NCBI RefSeq assembly: GCF_000177375.1
Contig: NZ_ADFR01000009.1
Span: forward strand, 89,290 to 153,289
DNA: 64,000 nt
Reading direction: 5' to 3'
Origin: Bulleidia extructa W1219
Lineage (GTDB): Bacteria; Bacillota_I; Bacilli_A; Erysipelotrichales; Erysipelotrichaceae
The translations under genes were made by a program, and so were the position numbers. The notes beneath the pieces were generated by a model, which was given only the letters and a program-made list of their open reading frames with translations, ran no database searches and was not told the DNA's origin. Shown piece by piece: positions 26,155 through 35,467 of the stretch; the first letter of the stretch is position 1; the number at the start of each line of letters is the position of its first letter.

Positions 26155-26607
26155 TCAGAATTCTACATCATTTTTGAGTTTTATTAAAATTTCATCTAAT
26201 CTTCTAGACATCGTGCTTTTGCCGCCATATTCAACTACTGCCAATTCCCTCAAAGTTTTCTTGAATCTGTACCGCTGTTCAATCAATTTCATTTCTTCAT
26301 CAGACAATCGACACAATCGTTTTTGCATACGACTAACTAAGTAAATCAAATCTTGCTTTTGCTTAATCAACTCGTCTTGTTCTTCAAAAAGTTCAAGTAA
26401 ATTGACATCGCTATATATCCTTGTTCCCCTTTGATACTTAGCCTCTTCCAAACTTCTAATAGGCGGACTGCCTACAGAAGTTAGCTTCACGTCAATCTCA
26501 TATATCTTTTCTTGAAGTCTTTCAATCTTCTGAAGGTAGAAATAATAGCTTCTAAGTTCTCTATCAACTTGTTGGATAGAATCACGATCTTCATAGTAGT
26601 CAGTCAT
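26155..26607 (-). CDS. Late transcription regulator-like protein (DUF1492/ArpU type)
   Basis: A 150-residue protein with an N-terminal helical coiled coil and a C-terminal sigma-70 region-4-like helix-turn-helix: LSDEEMKLIEQRYRFKKTLR followed by YGGKSTMSRRLDEIL. This arrangement marks the ArpU/RinA-like late regulators that switch on packaging and structural genes. It lies between replication and packaging genes, the expected place. Confidence 0.75.
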   Translation of the reverse strand: MTDYYEDRDSIQQVDRELRSYYFYLQKIERLQEKIYEIDVKLTSVGSPPIRSLEEAKYQRGTRIYSDVNLLELFEEQDELIKQKQDLIYLVSRMQKRLCRLSDEEMKLIEQRYRFKKTLRELAVVEYGGKSTMSRRLDEILIKLKNDVEF

Positions 26608-26986
26608 TGGTGCTTATCTCCGCATATGGCTCCGGTAATGGTTGCCATGTGATAACATTACTATTCATGCCGCATACCCATCTTCTGAGATCCGGAGAAT
26701 AATATCCGACTAAAATGTTTTTGTTTCCGGTTTTCGTAATCGTACAGATTAGAACCTTGTCTTCATTTGCCGGTAATTTCTCGTTAACTGGAATCCAACA
26801 TCCGACAAGGGTTCTTCCGCTCATGATCTCTTTATGACCTACCTCATCAATCAATTTTTGCAATTCCTTTTCGGCGGCTTCTCTTTTGGCTGTCAACTCT
26901 TGACGATATTCAGGATCGCTTATAGCCTCATCACAGCCTTTCAACTCGCCAACTAAATAATCCAACGCTTCTTGATATTTACTCAT
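26600..26986 (-). CDS. DUF551-domain phage protein
   Basis: A 128-residue protein; the start MSKYQEALDYLVGEL at 26986 follows AGTAGGTG and overlaps rusA by eight bases. The N-terminal half is a coiled coil. The C-terminal half has the DUF551 pattern: GCWIPVNEKLPANEDKVLIC then WQPLPEPY. DUF551 proteins are common in phage early regions; their function is unknown. Confidence 0.7.
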   Translation of the reverse strand: MSKYQEALDYLVGELKGCDEAISDPEYRQELTAKREAAEKELQKLIDEVGHKEIMSGRTLVGCWIPVNEKLPANEDKVLICTITKTGNKNILVGYYSPDLRRWVCGMNSNVITWQPLPEPYAEISTND

Positions 26987-27374
26987 ATTTTTCACCTACT
27001 TTCTTAAGCTCTATCATTACTCCGGGATGCCAAGTCCAAATCTTACTTAGATTCAGCTGGACGATATTCTTGTCGTCTTTGAAAAATCCCAGTTCTTGCA
27101 TTACGTCCTGTAGCATCTTGTTCGCATTATCTAAATCGGGTTTGTTTGTACATGGCTCACCATTTTTGTGTTTGCCAGCAGGAAAGCCCCAGATGATATT
27201 TAACGTAATTGGACCATCAAGCGGTTTATCAGGAACATACGAAGCTAAATGAGCGCGATACTTGTTTTTTGCGTCGACTGCGCTGCTATTTGTATAAATA
27301 GTCTTGGTCTTGAAGTTGACCTTTTTTTGTTGTGCCGTAGTAGTCGGCGGAATCATTTGTAAAAATATCTGCAT
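26979..27374 (-). CDS. RusA-family Holliday junction resolvase
   Basis: A 131-residue endonuclease resolving recombination intermediates during phage replication. The catalytic acidic cluster is visible: KPDLDNANKMLQDVM with two Asp, then FFKDDKNIVQLNLSKIW with two more. The N-terminus TTTAQQKKVNFKTKTIY fits RusA. It is encoded among replication genes. Confidence 0.85.
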   Translation of the reverse strand: MQIFLQMIPPTTTAQQKKVNFKTKTIYTNSSAVDAKNKYRAHLASYVPDKPLDGPITLNIIWGFPAGKHKNGEPCTNKPDLDNANKMLQDVMQELGFFKDDKNIVQLNLSKIWTWHPGVMIELKKVGEKYE

Positions 27375-27383
27375 GATTATTTC

Positions 27384-27662
27384 TCATCCTTCAAACAAAA
27401 ATCCAAGACCAATTAAAAAATCCAATTCTTCTTTATTCAAATTCCCTTTTACTATTTCTTGCTCACAAACAATTAAGCCTTTTATGTATTCAATTTGATT
27501 TTTGTTTAAAATCACAATGCGTTTTTCAGAATCGATAATCTCAAGAAACTGTTCATTTTTAAATTCAAAAATAAATCTATTTGTTTCATTTTTATTTAAG
27601 AAATTCGTTGTATAAAAATTACCTGTTATTGTTTTAATCAAATAGCAGTTTTTATTTTCCAT
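27384..27662 (-). CDS. Hypothetical phage protein
   Basis: A 92-residue protein starting MENKNCYLIKTITGNFYTTN at 27662; AGAGG lies nine bases upstream, whereas the longer frame has no such support. It appears to be a small alpha/beta protein with NETNRFIFEFKNEQFLEIID and IVILNKNQIEYIKGL. No family recognised. It lies next to the candidate origin. Confidence 0.5.
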   Translation of the reverse strand: MENKNCYLIKTITGNFYTTNFLNKNETNRFIFEFKNEQFLEIIDSEKRIVILNKNQIEYIKGLIVCEQEIVKGNLNKEELDFLIGLGFLFEG

Positions 27663-27748
27663 ATTTTTCATCCTCTTCTTTCTGTTTTCGCGTAAGGGAT
27701 GGTGTTGGGATGTTTGGAACACAAGGTTGGCAATTTCAAGCCAACCTG

Positions 27749-27903
27749 TGTCCAATCTCCCTACATCCCTGTCCCTGGACAGACGTTTATATATACGTAG
27801 TATATATAGGTTGTCCGTGTCCAGGGTGACAGTATAGACATCGCAATAATTTGTCCATACTGTCCAAGGTTGTTTTTAGTATGGACAAATAGATTACTTG
27901 TCC
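27749..27903. other. TGTCC-motif cluster with AT palindrome: candidate phage replication origin
   Basis: Nine exact TGTCC/GGACA pentamers occur within 155 bases (27749, 27770, 27777, 27812, 27818, 27852, 27861, 27883, 27899). A long AT palindrome (27787-27809) lies among them, and an 11-bp inverted repeat TTGTCCATACT/AGTATGGACAA joins 27851 and 27887. The cluster covers the gap after the primase-helicase gene and its last codons. Iterons plus an AT-rich palindrome beside the initiator gene suggest an origin; this is inference. Confidence 0.45.
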
Positions 27904-30188
27904 ATACTGTCTAGGGTTTTGACAATGACAGAATCTTTGCCTGGAGTTTCGATTGTTTTGAATTTTTCTTTGAGTTCATTCAATCTTCTTTGCACGGTTT
28001 TTTTACTCAGTAAAAGCTTATCTGCCATCATTTGCATTGTTACTTCACCATGTTCGAACGATAACTCTTCGAATGCTAAGTTAAACTGTGTTTCACGTTC
28101 TGCTTTCTCGTTTTTCTGTTTTTCTCTTTTTCTATTGTTCTTTTCTTCTTGAGTTAAAGGCTTTCCTTTTCTCCATCCTGATGTTTCTTCATCAAGCGGT
28201 ATATCTGCAAGCACCCCCGTTGTATCAACTGTATGAATCGGATAATTGAACCATATATCAGTTTGTTGCGGTTTAGGAAACTCTCTAAGTGTCATATCTA
28301 CGCGCCAAGCTGTCATTTGTGAGGCTTTTAATTCGGCTTGCTGTGTGATGATTTCAACCTGTTTATCAGTTAATATTTTTGGTTTTACTACTGCGTAATA
28401 AAGTTGATTTCCTAATTGCTTACGGCTCATAAAATCATCATATGGAATGGTTTCATAATATTCCGGATTGTATTGTTTTATTGTTCTTGCCCATTCATCA
28501 CATACCGCTTTGTTAACTTGCTGTTCGATAACACCATCTGTCAATGGTATTTGAATGAGGTCTATCATTGCATCAGGATCGCGTGCGAATACGCCTGAAC
28601 CACTAGCTCTATCCATTGATTTTTTACCACCCTGTGAACCTTTTGAATGGTGGTGACAGTAGATAACAGCACAATTCAATGCACTAGCAACCTTATCAAA
28701 CTGATTGGTAAACTTCGCCATTTGCTCGGCACTGTTTTCATCACCCGTAATAACTTTATAGATTGGGTCGATAATAACAGCAATGTAATTCTTTTTCTGT
28801 GCACGTCTAATTAACTTTGGTGTTAACTTATCCATTGGAACAGCATTACCACGCAAATTCCAAATTTCAACATTTCTTAGGTTTGGTCTTTGAATTCCTA
28901 ACTTTTCATACACATCTTTAAATCTATGTAAGCAGCTAGCACGATCCAATTCGAGGTTTATATATAGAACTTTTCCCTGTGCACAATCCCACTTATCGAG
29001 CCACTTATAGCCCTCTGCGATGGCTATAGTTAATTCAATCAAAGCAAATGACTTCCCCGCCTTAGACGGCCCTGCTATAAGCATCTTATGGCCTTGTCTG
29101 AGCACATCATTGATCAAACAAGGTGCCAATTCGGGAAGATTACTCCAATCGTCTTCAAGGCTCTCTGGATCAGGTAAATCATCGTTAATTGATTCGATGT
29201 ATTCTACCCAGTCATTCCAGGACTCCTTACCGATGTTGGTTGCAATTAGATACTGTCGATTATTGCCACGTTCGAAGCCAGGCATTCTACTTAGTCGACT
29301 TGGATTCTTAGTGGATGTATCTACATCCAAACCATTTTGTTTGCATACTTTGAATAAGTAATCTACTCGTCTTGAATACTCTTTCTCATTAGATGCTTCG
29401 ATACGCACAATTGCATGAATGCTCTTGTTGCCTGAGTGCACTAAAGCTGCGATTGGCAATTCTAGCTTTGTCATAAGCGAGTACTGCATGTCGATATTTT
29501 GGGTGTCTGATTCAACCAGTGCATATTTGAAATCTGTGATATTGTCAATCTTGCAACCGCCACCATCCATAGGATTGAAACTAATCCATGCGCCACAATT
29601 GTGGTCGTAATCATAGAACACATCTTCAATCTTGTTAGCGTGGTCTAATTCATCCATTAATCTACCGGCAGTTCTGTCATAGTTTCTTTGACCAGGATGA
29701 TACTTACCATCCTGATCTTGGAAACATTTGACACAATAAGCCACATGATCGTTAGGTGCATAGATTACTGATAAATACTTTCTAATATCTTCAACTGGAT
29801 TCCAATTCTTGACTTCAGGTAACTTCTCATAATCCATCATGCTCTTATCGATGACACGATAGTTAAATTCAACAGTTTCACCGTCAAACAATTCACGTGC
29901 ACCACCTTTAATGATTGGCTGATAATCTGCAGAAATATACCCGTTTTCACTTGCCATTTTAAAGATGGTATTACCGGTTATTCCATCATTAGTAAAGGAA
30001 TTCCACTTTTTTTCACATTCACCGGCATGGTAACGTTCTGTGTCTTGCGAAGACCACCTATCCCATACATCAACGTAAGCTCCTTCATATTTAAGAGCCA
30101 TACCTACGTTAACCCATTCTTGGTAGTTTAAATTACGAGGATCGACATACTCCAAGGCAGTTATTAAATCTTCAATTCTATTTTCCAT
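27894..30188 (-). CDS. Phage primase-helicase (PriCT-2 / RepA-like AAA)
   Basis: A 764-residue replication protein. Residues ~1-85 form a PriCT_2 domain (YQEWVNVGMALKYEGAYVDV). Residues ~130-330 resemble an archaeo-eukaryotic-type primase core (LVHSGNKSIHAIVRIEA, SRLSRMPGFERGN). Residues ~360-620 are a RepA-type RecA-like ATPase with Walker A AGPSKAGKSFALIEL, Walker B YIAVIIDPIYKV and sensor CHHHSKGSQGG. The C-terminus has a helix-turn-helix (MADKLLLSKKTVQRRLNELK). It would prime and unwind the phage origin, which may lie just behind it. Confidence 0.85.
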   Translation of the reverse strand: MENRIEDLITALEYVDPRNLNYQEWVNVGMALKYEGAYVDVWDRWSSQDTERYHAGECEKKWNSFTNDGITGNTIFKMASENGYISADYQPIIKGGARELFDGETVEFNYRVIDKSMMDYEKLPEVKNWNPVEDIRKYLSVIYAPNDHVAYCVKCFQDQDGKYHPGQRNYDRTAGRLMDELDHANKIEDVFYDYDHNCGAWISFNPMDGGGCKIDNITDFKYALVESDTQNIDMQYSLMTKLELPIAALVHSGNKSIHAIVRIEASNEKEYSRRVDYLFKVCKQNGLDVDTSTKNPSRLSRMPGFERGNNRQYLIATNIGKESWNDWVEYIESINDDLPDPESLEDDWSNLPELAPCLINDVLRQGHKMLIAGPSKAGKSFALIELTIAIAEGYKWLDKWDCAQGKVLYINLELDRASCLHRFKDVYEKLGIQRPNLRNVEIWNLRGNAVPMDKLTPKLIRRAQKKNYIAVIIDPIYKVITGDENSAEQMAKFTNQFDKVASALNCAVIYCHHHSKGSQGGKKSMDRASGSGVFARDPDAMIDLIQIPLTDGVIEQQVNKAVCDEWARTIKQYNPEYYETIPYDDFMSRKQLGNQLYYAVVKPKILTDKQVEIITQQAELKASQMTAWRVDMTLREFPKPQQTDIWFNYPIHTVDTTGVLADIPLDEETSGWRKGKPLTQEEKNNRKREKQKNEKAERETQFNLAFEELSFEHGEVTMQMMADKLLLSKKTVQRRLNELKEKFKTIETPGKDSVIVKTLDSMDK

Positions 30189-30191
30189 AAA

Positions 30192-31778
30192 TTAATTTCC
30201 TTTTGGTGTATATTCTGTCGGGTTGACTCCTGATGGTATTCTCCAGTTATTTGCTGAAATGCGCGCGATCATGTTATTGGCTGATTCGAAGCTCCATGTA
30301 CCAACATGATTAAATCCTCTACCTTCCAAAAAGCGAATCTGTTTTGGAGTTGATAAGCCTTCATTACGACGTTTTTGAAGCCTATTCATAATCAAAGCTG
30401 CTTTACCTGCATTTTCGATTTCATCCGCAAAGATTCCAAACTTTTCCAATGTAGTTTTTTGTTTTTCTGATACAGGCGCCATTTCCCAACTAAATGACGG
30501 CATATATCCTGTTAAGTCTTCAGCTTGAATACTCATTTCGAATTGCAACGGATCTACAAGTCTTCTCCTGCGTTTTTTCATGGCTTCTAGTTGTGCTTTT
30601 AGTGCTTCTTCGCGTTGCATTTGAACATCTGATGATGCTTCTTTTTCTGCTTCTTCAATGTCTTCAGGACAACCGCTCTCGGCTAAATTCTCTGTCATCT
30701 TTTTTGACACTTCTTTATCTGTACAGATAATGTCTGCCGGTCGACATAATTCATGTCTTTCAGACAGCCATAGGAAGTCTAGAATAAGCAGGTCTTCTTT
30801 CCCTGGAGATAATCTAGTTCCACGCCCAACCATTTGGCAATAAAGGCTTCTAACCTTCGTAGGACGTAATACCACAATGCAATCAACATCTGGACAATCC
30901 CATCCTTCTGTTAAGAGCATGGAATTACAAATAACGTTGTATTTGTTATCATTGAAATCTTTTAGAATTTGCTCGCGATCGTCTGAATTACCATTGACTT
31001 CCGCTGCCTTGAATCCATGATTTATCAAAATATTTTTGAACTTCTGCGATGTAGCAATCAATGGAAGAAACACAACTGTCTTTCTATCCTTGCAGACTGT
31101 TTCCATTTCTGTAGCTATCTGTTCCAGATATGGATCTAATGCAGTTCCTATCTCATTTGCTGAAAAATCACCTACAGTAACTGACACATTATTCATATCA
31201 ATCTTGAGTGGGACGGTCTGTGCTTTAATCTTGCACAAATACCCTTCCTTGATTGCTTGTACGATTGAGTACTCATATGCTAATGATTGAAATAGACTGC
31301 CTAATTTGCGCATATCAGAGCGTTCTGGAGTGGCGGTGACACCTAATACATTTGCTTGATCAAAATGTTCCAAAACACGCGTATAAGTATCTGAGACTGC
31401 ATGATGTGCTTCATCGACAATAATTGCATCAAAATAATCTTTATTGAACTTAGCAAGGCGGCTAGGTCGCATAAGTGATTGAACGCTACCAACCACAACC
31501 CGATTCCATGTGCCTAGACATGACTGGTCGGCTTTTTCTATAGCACATGTGAGTCCTGTCATTTTGTGTAACTTATCTGTAGCCTGATCAAGTAATTCTC
31601 CACGGTGAGCCATCACTAAAACACGCTTACCCTCTTTTACTTGATCCTCAATTACTTTTGAGAAAACGACCGTTTTACCACACCCTGTCGGGAGAACGAG
31701 CAGAGTGTTTTTGACTCCGCTCGCCCATTCTTTTTCGATTGCCCGTCTTGCTTCTTCTTGATATGGTCTAAGCTCCAT
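30192..31778 (-). CDS. DEAD/DEAH-box helicase
   Basis: A 528-residue superfamily 2 helicase. Motif I is LPTGCGKTVVF (residue ~27), motif II DEAHH near 124, motif III TATPER near 153, and the helicase-C part has SMLLTEGWDCPDVDCIVVLR and QMVGRGTRLSPGK. The C-terminal ~120 residues are a phage-type extension. It abuts the DUF669 gene and belongs to the recombination-dependent replication block. Confidence 0.9.
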   Translation of the reverse strand: MELRPYQEEARRAIEKEWASGVKNTLLVLPTGCGKTVVFSKVIEDQVKEGKRVLVMAHRGELLDQATDKLHKMTGLTCAIEKADQSCLGTWNRVVVGSVQSLMRPSRLAKFNKDYFDAIIVDEAHHAVSDTYTRVLEHFDQANVLGVTATPERSDMRKLGSLFQSLAYEYSIVQAIKEGYLCKIKAQTVPLKIDMNNVSVTVGDFSANEIGTALDPYLEQIATEMETVCKDRKTVVFLPLIATSQKFKNILINHGFKAAEVNGNSDDREQILKDFNDNKYNVICNSMLLTEGWDCPDVDCIVVLRPTKVRSLYCQMVGRGTRLSPGKEDLLILDFLWLSERHELCRPADIICTDKEVSKKMTENLAESGCPEDIEEAEKEASSDVQMQREEALKAQLEAMKKRRRRLVDPLQFEMSIQAEDLTGYMPSFSWEMAPVSEKQKTTLEKFGIFADEIENAGKAALIMNRLQKRRNEGLSTPKQIRFLEGRGFNHVGTWSFESANNMIARISANNWRIPSGVNPTEYTPKGN

Positions 31779-32362
31779 TAGAAGCGACCATTAGACCAGT
31801 TTCCGGCATTAGGTATAGGATTGCTAATTGTTGGTTGCTGTTGAACTTGACCGCTAAATGGAAGTAATTTTTTAATGTTGTTATAAAACGCATTGCCATC
31901 CCTACTCTTTTTGTGGCTGATTTCAAGAATTCCCGTTTTACCAATGATGACATCTTGTCTCCAATCGAATGTAATCGGTTCGCCTTTCTTATGCATGCCT
32001 ATGGCGTCATAAAATGAAGCGATCATACCTAAACATCCTTGATTATTGAACATATACAGATTGTGCTTTAAATCTACGTCTCCATCATCTGCTGGATCTT
32101 TGACTCTTAAAGTCAAAGTTATCTGTTTACATGCTCCAATTTTAGAAGTAGCACTTGGCTGATAACGGGATTCCTCTAAATTAACGACCGTAAACGGATA
32201 TTGACCTTCAGGTAGTAAAACATATCCTTTGTCGTAATCTCCTAAATCTGAGGCAGAAACGGTCATACCGTCTGTTAATTCACCACCCATTTGTTGCGTG
32301 TTTTGTTGGCCATAGCTTCCTTGGGCATATGGTTGTTGATAATTGTTGTTGTACTGTGTCAT
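31778..32362 (-). CDS. DUF669 phage protein, likely single-strand DNA-binding
   Basis: A 194-residue protein with a Gln/Asn-rich N-terminus (NNNYQQPYAQGSYGQQNTQQ) and the DUF669 core (GYVLLPEGQYPFTVVNLEES, KQITLTLRVKD, LYMFNNQGCLGMIASFYDAI). DUF669 genes sit with Sak4-type recombinases and helicases and are thought to serve as phage SSB-like proteins. It follows the ATPase genes in the same transcript. Confidence 0.75.
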   Translation of the reverse strand: MTQYNNNYQQPYAQGSYGQQNTQQMGGELTDGMTVSASDLGDYDKGYVLLPEGQYPFTVVNLEESRYQPSATSKIGACKQITLTLRVKDPADDGDVDLKHNLYMFNNQGCLGMIASFYDAIGMHKKGEPITFDWRQDVIIGKTGILEISHKKSRDGNAFYNNIKKLLPFSGQVQQQPTISNPIPNAGNWSNGRF

Positions 32363-32387
32363 TTTTGTTTTCTCCTTTTCTTATTTT

Positions 32388-33500
32388 TTAAAATGGCAAT
32401 TCTCTATCATTTTCAATTAATTGCATAACGGATGGCCAAGCACCAATCAAACAGCCTTGAACGAATTCAGGATCATAATTTTTGATCGGTGTATCGGATG
32501 TGAAATATCCTTTTCTGCCAACTGCCATTTGAATCTCTGACGGATGTACCTGTTTAGATCGCATTAAATCAGTTAGTGCAGTTGGCAGTTCCGTCATGAT
32601 AGTTTCTTCTTCAGCTGTGTATGGTGTCGGTTGCCACATCGTTTCGATTGATAAGTGTGCATCTGTATTTGTAGTCCAATTGTTTATGTCATTAACAGTT
32701 CTTTCCTGTTGTGGCTGTTCCACTGCCTGTTGAGCCTGTGTGGAAGTAGTAACTGATGACTGTGTATAATTCTCACTAAACAAATGCGCAATTGGTTCAA
32801 AATCAAGTGGTAATACTTCCGGTAATCCAAAACGATTTTTAGCATCCCATGCGGCCGCATGTTCGGTGTACATAATTCTTTCTTTTCCGCCGGTTGCTTT
32901 CTTCTTGCCGGTTGTCTTATCTGCAACTAAAAATTCGCGATAATTGCAGAACAGAATCAGATCCGCCCATTCTTTAACTAGCTGGCAGTTATTACCATTT
33001 TTTGCTTGTTTGAGCTTTAATTCATATCGATCATAGCTTCCTGTTTCTTCTGGCTTTGTAATTGTTCTGATAACCATGTGTGCAATTAGAACAACGTTCA
33101 CACCACGATTGATCACTTCTGTTAATAAATTGAGCAATCTACCAATTTCTTCATTTAAGTAGGTATAACCTTTTGACCACCCAATATCTTCGATGCCGTT
33201 AACCTTTATTCCTGCGCAAATCATTTCGATGGCTTTTGCTTCTGCCCAGTCGATAGAATCAATCACAAGTGTTTTATACCCTTGCGGATTGTTGAGAAAC
33301 TCTTGGACTTCTGACATTAGCATTTGCCAAGAAGTTGGATATGGATAACGTGCCACATCAAGTGCTCCGGAACCATTTTCTGCATCGATAAATAGTGGCT
33401 TAGGGAACTTGCTTGCAAGTGTCGTTTTACCAACACCTTCCGTACCATAAATGATTACTTTCAACGGCGTTTTAACTACTCCTGTATTGATTTCAAACAT
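32388..33500 (-). CDS. Sak4-like RecA-type ATPase (AAA_24)
   Basis: A 370-residue protein. The start at 33500 overlaps the upstream stop (TAATG). Walker A is GTEGVGKTTLASKF, followed by PLFIDAENGSGALDV and Walker B TLVIDSIDW; a GVNVVLIAHMVIRTI strand follows. Such AAA_24 proteins act as phage single-strand annealing/recombination ATPases. A low-complexity Gln/Thr linker (~265-290) precedes a C-terminal tail rich in charged residues and ending DRELPF, which may contact the SSB-like partner. Confidence 0.82.
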   Translation of the reverse strand: MFEINTGVVKTPLKVIIYGTEGVGKTTLASKFPKPLFIDAENGSGALDVARYPYPTSWQMLMSEVQEFLNNPQGYKTLVIDSIDWAEAKAIEMICAGIKVNGIEDIGWSKGYTYLNEEIGRLLNLLTEVINRGVNVVLIAHMVIRTITKPEETGSYDRYELKLKQAKNGNNCQLVKEWADLILFCNYREFLVADKTTGKKKATGGKERIMYTEHAAAWDAKNRFGLPEVLPLDFEPIAHLFSENYTQSSVTTSTQAQQAVEQPQQERTVNDINNWTTNTDAHLSIETMWQPTPYTAEEETIMTELPTALTDLMRSKQVHPSEIQMAVGRKGYFTSDTPIKNYDPEFVQGCLIGAWPSVMQLIENDRELPF

Positions 33501-34810
33501 TAGAATGTACCTGCCTTCCATGCTCCCGCAGGCTTAATTTCCGTATCTGCGGTCTTGTTGCCTAATTTATCAATCGAATAACCATCTTCAATGAAAATTG
33601 AACATTCATCACCTGTGGAAACTCTGGTCGCAATGGCTTGTAATCCTTCTTGTTCTAACCATTTACCAAACTCGTTCATCGTATCAATATCCATTTGTTC
33701 CAACTTATCAAGAAGCACAAAGCCACATTTAGGATTGATTTTTCTAACAATGGCTGTTGCTACTTTTAACTGATCGGAGCCTGACATGTTATCCCATTTT
33801 TGCCCTTTGTAAACCAATTCTCCATTATCTACAGATAAATCATGTAATGGCATTTCAACTCCATTCAACAAATCCATACGCTCTTTTCGAATTGCTTCGA
33901 TTTCTTCGGTTAATCTATCGTATTGAAGATTGTATTCTTCTGCTTCTTCTTGAGCACGTTGCTTGTTTAGGTTGTCACGAACTTTTGCATTCGTAGAATC
34001 AATATTTGCAATGCTTTTCTCTAATTCAGCAGTGGATTCATCTTGTAAATCCTTGGCATTTGTGTTCGCAATAACTAATTTATTGATTAAATCAGCTAAT
34101 TGCCCTTGCATTTCACTTAAAGCCCTTGTCGTTTCTTCAATGCGTTGATTCAAAATTGTTTTTTGAGCTTCTAATGTATTAACTTGATTACGCAATTCTT
34201 GATTTTTACCATTTCTGGTTAGGATTTCTTGTTGTTGCTGAATCAGTTCTGAAGCACTGATAATTTCTTCCGGAACACCATCCCACTGAACCATTTCATC
34301 TGCGTACTTCTTCTTTTGGTCTGCAATACGACCAATTTCAGTGCGACGGCTATATAATTTCGACTCCTGCTTATCAAAAATTGTTAACTGATCACCAACC
34401 CCAATAATTTGAAGTAATGTATTAGCCTTATCTTTCGTTGTTGAGTTCATAAATTTAGGTAGGTCTAGTGCGAATGTTCCGATGAATGAATCAAGTAATT
34501 TTTGACCACTTTTTGAACCTGTTGGGTCTAAAACTTTTAGAGCACTGTTCTTTCCAGAGCGTTCAACAACAAATCCATTTGATAATTCAATGTGTAATTT
34601 TGGTGGAATCATCGAGCCTTCTCGTTCAGGTTGTGATGGCTTATACTTCTCGCCACCTAACGCCCACGTTATCGCATCTAGTACGCTTGTTTTCCCTTGG
34701 TTGTTCTTTCCACCAACCACCGTCAACCCGTTGGCTGTAGGCTCTAATTTCACCGCTTTTACACGTTTTACGTTTTCTAGTTCTAAACTGTTAATTTTAA
34801 TTGTTTCCAT
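33500..34810 (-). CDS. Rad50/SMC-like phage ATPase
   Basis: A 436-residue ABC-type ATPase. Walker A is GGKNNQGKTSVLDAITWALG near residue 34; a coiled-coil arm spans ~170-320; the signature MSGSDQLKVATAI and Walker B CGFVLLDKLEQMD follow near 350-375. These small SMC-like proteins accompany Sak4/DUF669 recombination genes in phages. The role is probably DNA end processing. It begins within the end of the preceding small gene (14-base overlap). Confidence 0.82.
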   Translation of the reverse strand: METIKINSLELENVKRVKAVKLEPTANGLTVVGGKNNQGKTSVLDAITWALGGEKYKPSQPEREGSMIPPKLHIELSNGFVVERSGKNSALKVLDPTGSKSGQKLLDSFIGTFALDLPKFMNSTTKDKANTLLQIIGVGDQLTIFDKQESKLYSRRTEIGRIADQKKKYADEMVQWDGVPEEIISASELIQQQQEILTRNGKNQELRNQVNTLEAQKTILNQRIEETTRALSEMQGQLADLINKLVIANTNAKDLQDESTAELEKSIANIDSTNAKVRDNLNKQRAQEEAEEYNLQYDRLTEEIEAIRKERMDLLNGVEMPLHDLSVDNGELVYKGQKWDNMSGSDQLKVATAIVRKINPKCGFVLLDKLEQMDIDTMNEFGKWLEQEGLQAIATRVSTGDECSIFIEDGYSIDKLGNKTADTEIKPAGAWKAGTF

Positions 34811-34976
34811 GTCTTATCCGTCCTTTCTTTCGTCCTTTTATTTTTGGCTTTGGCTCTTTGACAGTTAAATCAATACCCTCTAGAGATTTTTGATACAGTT
34901 GTTCAAAAAAATCTAGTGGCTGATTGATAAACTGCTTGGCTGTCATAGTCTCAATCTTTTTCATCAAACTTTTCAT
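34797..34976 (-). CDS. Small hypothetical early phage protein
   Basis: A 59-residue basic protein starting MKSLMKKIETMTAKQFINQP at 34976 behind TTTTGGAG. It has an amphipathic helix and a Lys/Arg-rich tail (KPKIKGRKKGRIRHGNN), so nucleic-acid contact is possible. No family recognised. It is first in the recombination block. Confidence 0.5.
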   Translation of the reverse strand: MKSLMKKIETMTAKQFINQPLDFFEQLYQKSLEGIDLTVKEPKPKIKGRKKGRIRHGNN

Positions 34977-35100
34977 GAAAATGCTCCAAAAGTCGCTACC
35001 TGGAAAAAACACCAAACTAAAATTGCATATAATACAGCCCGCAAAAAAATATCTTTTTTACTTTTCGCTTTAATCATTTTTATCTTCTCCTTTTTCTGTT

Positions 35101-35131
35101 AAAATAAGAGTGACTTTTTAAGATAGTCACT
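35101..35131 (-). terminator. Terminator/attenuator in the early operon
   Basis: AGTGACT pairs with AGTCACT and the minus strand continues CTTATTTT. It overlaps the stop of the HTH gene, so early transcription must pass it to reach the replication genes. Confidence 0.5.
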
Positions 35132-35403
35132 TAAGCGCTCTTACTTTGGTTGGTGTGCGCTTTTTTTAATTCGATTCCTGCAAGCCTTACTTTATCGTGG
35201 TTGCTTAAATCCATACCTTGAGTTAAATATACAAACTCTGCATATTCTTCCTCAGTAGTCAGGCAATGCTTTCCTAATCGCCGATATTTAAGTAATCCGG
35301 CTTTTCGATACCAACCGACCCTTACTGCATCGCAGTGTAATCTTTGAGCGATTTCATCAGTTTCAAGAAATCTAATATTTTGAACTTCTTCCGGTGTTAA
35401 CAT
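35131..35403 (-). CDS. Small helix-turn-helix early protein (excisionase-like)
   Basis: A 90-residue protein with a winged-helix/MerR-like pattern: LETDEIAQRLHCDAVRVGWY then RKAGLLKYRRLGKHCLTTEE, as in excisionase-type or HTH_17 proteins. It lies early in the leftward lytic operon. It is the only visible candidate for an excisionase, although its position far from the integrase leaves this open. Confidence 0.5.
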   Translation of the reverse strand: MLTPEEVQNIRFLETDEIAQRLHCDAVRVGWYRKAGLLKYRRLGKHCLTTEEEYAEFVYLTQGMDLSNHDKVRLAGIELKKAHTNQSKSA

Positions 35404-35467
35404 ATTCTTCCTCCTTTCTTTCCTTTTCCCCCTTTCCTATAATTGAATTGGAAAGGGGGTGATAATA

